16,954 nt of DNA from JABCPO02 sp052174015 (GTDB lineage Bacteria > Bacillota > Clostridia > TANB77 > CAG-508). The stretch is from contig JBQMXM010000021.1 in the NCBI GenBank assembly GCA_052174015.1, positions 1-16,954 on the forward strand. The letters are read 5' to 3'. Shown piece after piece: positions 14,008 through 16,954 of the stretch. The position numbers and the translations under genes are program-made. The first letter of the stretch is position 1; each line of letters begins with the position of its first letter. Below the pieces are notes generated by a model. That model worked only from the letters and a program-made list of their open reading frames with translations. It was not told the DNA's origin and made no database searches.

Positions 14008-14716
14008 TTACTATTTTCCTCTTTAACATTAATATTTTTTTGTAATTTTCTATTCCTACTATTTTCTTTACTATTTTTTGTAATTTCTTTTTTAAAGTAG
14101 GTTTAGTCCAAGTTCCATAATAATGGTGTATTGCAATAGTTTTTTCTGTTGTACTAATTTCTTTTATATCTTGATTATATCCACAAAAATACTCATCTGG
14201 ATAAATTGCAAGTCCATTTATTTCTTGATATTCATTATTATTTTTAGCTCCATAGTTTGCTAATATATTTGTAATTATTACATTAATTGTAATTAAATTT
14301 TTAGGGTCAAATTCTATACTTTCATATTTTTTAATCATTTCTTTTGATACCCAGTCACCTTTATGACATCCATATATCAATCCTGGACTTATTTGTTTTG
14401 AATATTCAAATCCTGTAAATGCTTGTTTATTAAGTATTTCTTGTGGTATTGGTTTTAATAATTCTACATCTGTATCCATATATATACCACCATGCTCAAA
14501 TAAAATTTTAAATCTCATATAATCTGAAACAAAAGCCCATTTCTTAGCTTCATATGCTTGTTTTGCAAATTTACATTGATTTATATCAAAATTATCTTCA
14601 TTCCATTCAATTATTTTGTAATCAGGCATATATTTTTCCCATGTTTTTATACAATCTAATATTTTTTGTGGTTTCGGGTTTCTGCCAACCCATACATAAT
14701 GTATTACTTTTTCCAT
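13991..14716 (-). CDS. GT32-type glycosyltransferase with DXD motif
   Basis: A 241-residue cytoplasmic glycosyltransferase of the sugar-binding DXD (GT32, capsular polysaccharide synthesis) type. Visible: KVIHYVWVGRNPKP (3-16), the family's N-terminal strand; a WAFVSDYMRFKILFEHGGIYMD region (60-81); and the DXD at 81-83 (DTDVELLKP) that binds metal and nucleotide sugar. IAIHHYYGTW (about 194-203) is the usual C-terminal HH-x-x-x-W motif. It would add one sugar to the lipid-linked repeat unit. AAAGGTG lies four bases before ATG 14716. It follows the GT4-type gene by 25 bases and overlaps the polymerase. The donor sugar cannot be read from the sequence. Confidence 0.92.
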   Translation of the reverse strand: MEKVIHYVWVGRNPKPQKILDCIKTWEKYMPDYKIIEWNEDNFDINQCKFAKQAYEAKKWAFVSDYMRFKILFEHGGIYMDTDVELLKPIPQEILNKQAFTGFEYSKQISPGLIYGCHKGDWVSKEMIKKYESIEFDPKNLITINVIITNILANYGAKNNNEYQEINGLAIYPDEYFCGYNQDIKEISTTEKTIAIHHYYGTWTKPTLKKKLQKIVKKIVGIENYKKILMLKRKIVNENNK

Positions 14717-14741
14717 ATTTCACCTTTATTTTCTAATTATT

Positions 14742-15890
14742 TTAATATTTTTCATATATTGTAATTACTTTTTTTATTAATACATCTAAACTATATTTTT
14801 CTTTTATTAATTTAACATTATTGTTTGAAATTTTTTCTATTGGAAATCCATTAATATTGTTTTTAATAGTTCTCTCTATAGCATTTTTTAACATTTGTAC
14901 ATCTTTAGCATTTATTATAATACCATTTTCTTCTGTTACTACTTCTGGTATTGCTCCAACAGATGTTGCAATAATATTTTTACCCTTAGCCATAGCTTCT
15001 AAAATAACCATTGGTAAGCCTTCATAATATGAAGGTAATATTAATGTTGCTACTTTATTATAATATTTAATTTGTTCTTCTTCTTTAATCCATCCTAATA
15101 ATTTTATATTATTTTGTAGATTATTTTTATCTATATAACCTTTTATATTTCCTTCTTCTTCTCCACTACCTGCTATATATAACTTAATATTAGGATATTT
15201 AGTAATAAGTTCTTTAATAGCAGAACACAATTCATATATACCTTTCTCTTTTGTTATTCTACCTACAAATATAAATGATAATAGATTTTCTTTAATATTT
15301 ATATTATCTGTTTTTGCTTGCTTTACAGCATTATTAATAATACTGATATTTTTAATTTTCCCTTCAAAAACTCTAAGTACAAAGTCTTGCCATTCTTTTG
15401 ATAATACTATAACATCATCTGCTTTTTCCCATAATTTAAATACTTTATTTTTTTCTAAACTATTTAAACTATAATAAAATTTATCATATGCTCCACCATG
15501 TAAATGTAATATTATCTTTTTTTTATGTTTTATATATTCATTATCATTGCTATATTTTTTTCGCATCTTTTGATTATATCTATCTATAGTATTTATATAT
15601 AATCCTTTTCTAAATGTACTACCATATGAAGCTAAATGTATATGAAAGACATCATACTTTTTATATATAAATAAAAAAAGTATATATGAACATATTGAAA
15701 ATAATATTCTTTTTAAGATATTACCATCTACATATGATGAATATACTGATATATCATATTTTTTATTAATCTCTTTACTCGTATATAATTGATTAATAAC
15801 TGTTGTCATTCCACCTTTAGAATTATATATGGAAGGACCAATTTGTAATATTCGTTTTTTCTCATTATTTTCTAATTTTTCTCTATTCAT
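14742..15890 (-). CDS. GT4-type (GT-B) glycosyltransferase
   Basis: A 382-residue GT-B enzyme. The N-terminal domain has LQIGPSIYNSKGGMTTVINQ (15-34; the GG loop binds the nucleotide), a hydrophobic amphipathic segment at 61-76 that may touch the membrane, and VFHIHLASYG (81-90). The C-terminal domain has FIFVGRITKEKG (206-217) and the retaining-enzyme EX7E motif with E290 and E298 in PSYYEGLPMVILEAMAKG. It transfers one sugar onto the growing lipid-linked unit on the cytoplasmic side. The ribosome binding site before ATG 15890 is weak (AAGAAAG), so translation may lean on the Alg13-like gene 35 bases upstream. A member of CAZy family GT4 by motif; donor and acceptor unknown. Confidence 0.93.
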   Translation of the reverse strand: MNREKLENNEKKRILQIGPSIYNSKGGMTTVINQLYTSKEINKKYDISVYSSYVDGNILKRILFSICSYILFLFIYKKYDVFHIHLASYGSTFRKGLYINTIDRYNQKMRKKYSNDNEYIKHKKKIILHLHGGAYDKFYYSLNSLEKNKVFKLWEKADDVIVLSKEWQDFVLRVFEGKIKNISIINNAVKQAKTDNINIKENLLSFIFVGRITKEKGIYELCSAIKELITKYPNIKLYIAGSGEEEGNIKGYIDKNNLQNNIKLLGWIKEEEQIKYYNKVATLILPSYYEGLPMVILEAMAKGKNIIATSVGAIPEVVTEENGIIINAKDVQMLKNAIERTIKNNINGFPIEKISNNNVKLIKEKYSLDVLIKKVITIYEKY

Positions 15891-15925
15891 ATCTATACTT
15901 TCTTACCATTTTATTTATTATTTTA

Positions 15926-16405
15926 TTATATATTTTCTATAAATTCTTCTATTGAATTTAATATATTATTTGTATTTGATTTATATTGAATAAACTCTGT
16001 TTGAGTAACTTTTTCTATAACCTTATACAATTCATCTACGTTTTCACAAACTAAAATCATTTTAGCTTTTTCAAATTCTTTTAATAATTCTATTTGATGA
16101 TCATCTACATGTTCATTATATTTTTTTAGTCTAGGAACACCTATTATTTTTTTATTCATTTTAGAAGCATTTACTATAACTCCTGTTCCACCATGTGTAA
16201 TTATTATATCTGAATCTGCTTGCATTTGCTTAAATTCGTCTCTTCCTAAAAACTCTGCATATTTAAAATTTTTAGGCTTATAATTTGTTGCACCTATTTG
16301 AGCAAATATTTCCATAGTTATTTTACCATTTCCAACTTGTTCATCTAATGCTCTAATTAATCTGTCAAATTGAAAACTTCTAGATCCTACAGTTATAAAA
16401 ATCAT
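15926..16405 (-). CDS. Alg13/PssE-like catalytic half of a split glycosyltransferase
   Basis: A 159-residue protein matching the C-terminal half of MurG-type GT28 enzymes, as in PssE, Cps14G, EpsF and eukaryotic Alg13. MIFITVGSRSFQFDRLIRAL (1-20) is the family start, and SDIIITHGGTG (65-75) is the nucleotide-sugar loop. On its own it is incomplete: members act with an Alg14-like partner that holds the membrane and acceptor, which is the gene just upstream. The two genes share one base (TAATG), so their synthesis is coupled, as expected for a 1:1 heterodimer. AAGGAGG, nine bases before ATG 16405, lies inside the partner's last codons. The pair usually adds the second sugar to an undecaprenyl-diphosphate-linked sugar. 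Confidence 0.93.
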   Translation of the reverse strand: MIFITVGSRSFQFDRLIRALDEQVGNGKITMEIFAQIGATNYKPKNFKYAEFLGRDEFKQMQADSDIIITHGGTGVIVNASKMNKKIIGVPRLKKYNEHVDDHQIELLKEFEKAKMILVCENVDELYKVIEKVTQTEFIQYKSNTNNILNSIEEFIENI

Positions 16406-16884
16406 TAATATATTCCTCCTTTATAGATTGCATTTGGATAATGTTTTTTCATTTCTTCCCATTGTACATAAAATTCATCTGCAAATTTATATACAAGTTT
16501 ACCTGTCAAAGTTGGAGAACTGATTTTAGCAAAAGATTCTATAAATATTACCTTACCGCCAAATATCTTAGTAAGTAATAGCATTGGAAATGTAACTAAT
16601 GCTCCTGTTGAAATAGTAACATTTGGTCTATGTTTAATAAGTATATATAGTGATTTAAAAAATATAAATATAAATTTTAAAATAAATGTTTTATTAGTTC
16701 TATCTGTTTGTGGTACATAATATATTTTGGTATCTTTGATATTAATATTAAAATCTGACTTTTCTGTAATAATTATACTATCATATTTTTCAATTAATGG
16801 TTTAAGCATCATTATTTGTTCAAAATGTCCTCCTGATGAAGCACAAAAACATATTCTTTTTTTCTTTACATTTTTTTGTTTCAT
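16405..16884 (-). CDS. Alg14/PssD-like membrane half of a split glycosyltransferase
   Basis: A 159-residue protein matching PssD, Cps14F and eukaryotic Alg14. CASSGGHFEQIMMLKPL (14-30) is the family signature; a hydrophobic segment at about 67-84 (LKFIFIFFKSLYILIK) may associate with the membrane; the C-terminal GALVTFPML, FIESFAKISSPTLTGKLVYKFADEFYVQWEEMKKHYPNAIYKGGIY block is strongly typical. It anchors and activates the Alg13-like catalytic subunit. AGAGGTG lies four bases before ATG 16884. It is the first visible gene of the polysaccharide run. The priming sugar-phosphate transferase that usually precedes it would lie beyond the right edge. The 70 bases upstream hold only AT-rich sequence with several TATAAT-like strings and no clear -35 box. 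Confidence 0.93.
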   Translation of the reverse strand: MKQKNVKKKRICFCASSGGHFEQIMMLKPLIEKYDSIIITEKSDFNINIKDTKIYYVPQTDRTNKTFILKFIFIFFKSLYILIKHRPNVTISTGALVTFPMLLLTKIFGGKVIFIESFAKISSPTLTGKLVYKFADEFYVQWEEMKKHYPNAIYKGGIY

Positions 16885-16954
16885 TTAACACCTCTTTAAT
16901 ATTATATATTATATGTTATTTATTATATATATAGTACATATGTTATTTTTTATC

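Noticed and set aside
1618..16884. Possible reassigned TGA codon, because none of the 16 complete genes ends in TGA (13 TAA, 3 TAG)
   Set aside because: All conserved genes read full length with the standard code, so there is no sign of TGA used as a sense codon. A preference for TAA/TAG is expected at this base composition, and 16 genes is a small sample.
16885..16954. Promoter for the polysaccharide genes
   Set aside because: Several TATAAT-like strings occur but no -35 box at proper spacing, and upstream genes may lie beyond the edge, so no call is made.

Overview
The window is very AT-rich, with dense coding on a single strand (every gene I accept is on the minus strand), strong AGGAGG-type ribosome binding sites, textbook sigma-A promoters and TAA/TAG stops. 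This fits a low-GC Firmicutes chromosome, most likely an uncultured gut-type member of the Clostridia. Supporting signs are an L21-L27 operon, a SpoIIIE/FtsK translocase, and a secreted surface protein carrying the DLALRKFI motif common in clostridial surface proteins. The lineage is inferred from gene content and composition only. I see no RNA genes, CRISPR arrays, insertion sequences or phage genes.

In the direction of transcription (right to left): 16884-12811 is an exopolysaccharide/capsule segment with an Alg14-like and an Alg13-like half of a split glycosyltransferase, a GT4-type glycosyltransferase, a GT32-type (DXD) glycosyltransferase and a Wzy-like polymerase. The genes are packed with 1- and 17-base overlaps and short gaps. 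Next come a membrane-anchored extracytoplasmic protein (12691-12002) and a small orphan protein (11880-11485). After a terminator, a housekeeping operon begins at a clear promoter near 11218: a Nudix hydrolase with a long Lys/Asn-rich tail, RsmD (16S rRNA methyltransferase), a coiled-coil protein, and a large FtsK/SpoIIIE translocase with an unusual second C-terminal winged-helix-like unit. Then come rplU-rpmA (L21, L27) behind a promoter and a structured leader, a beta-CASP metallo-beta-lactamase-fold nuclease with its own promoter and terminator, an orphan acidic protein, a small orphan protein, and the first 451 codons of a secreted surface protein that runs off the left edge.

The most notable points are: (1) a duplicated gamma-like domain at the C-terminus of the FtsK/SpoIIIE protein; (2) L27 without the N-terminal extension typical of Firmicutes, together with absence of the prp/ysxB gene from its usual place between rplU and rpmA; (3) a candidate Cys-Gln thioester adhesin domain in the secreted protein; (4) a long-range pairing in the rplU leader; (5) a hexanucleotide tandem repeat between two genes; and (6) a perfect-consensus promoter whose -35 box overlaps the T-tract of the preceding terminator. 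I find no single new multi-gene system that I can defend. The best candidates for new biology are these variations on known proteins and two or three unrecognised genes.
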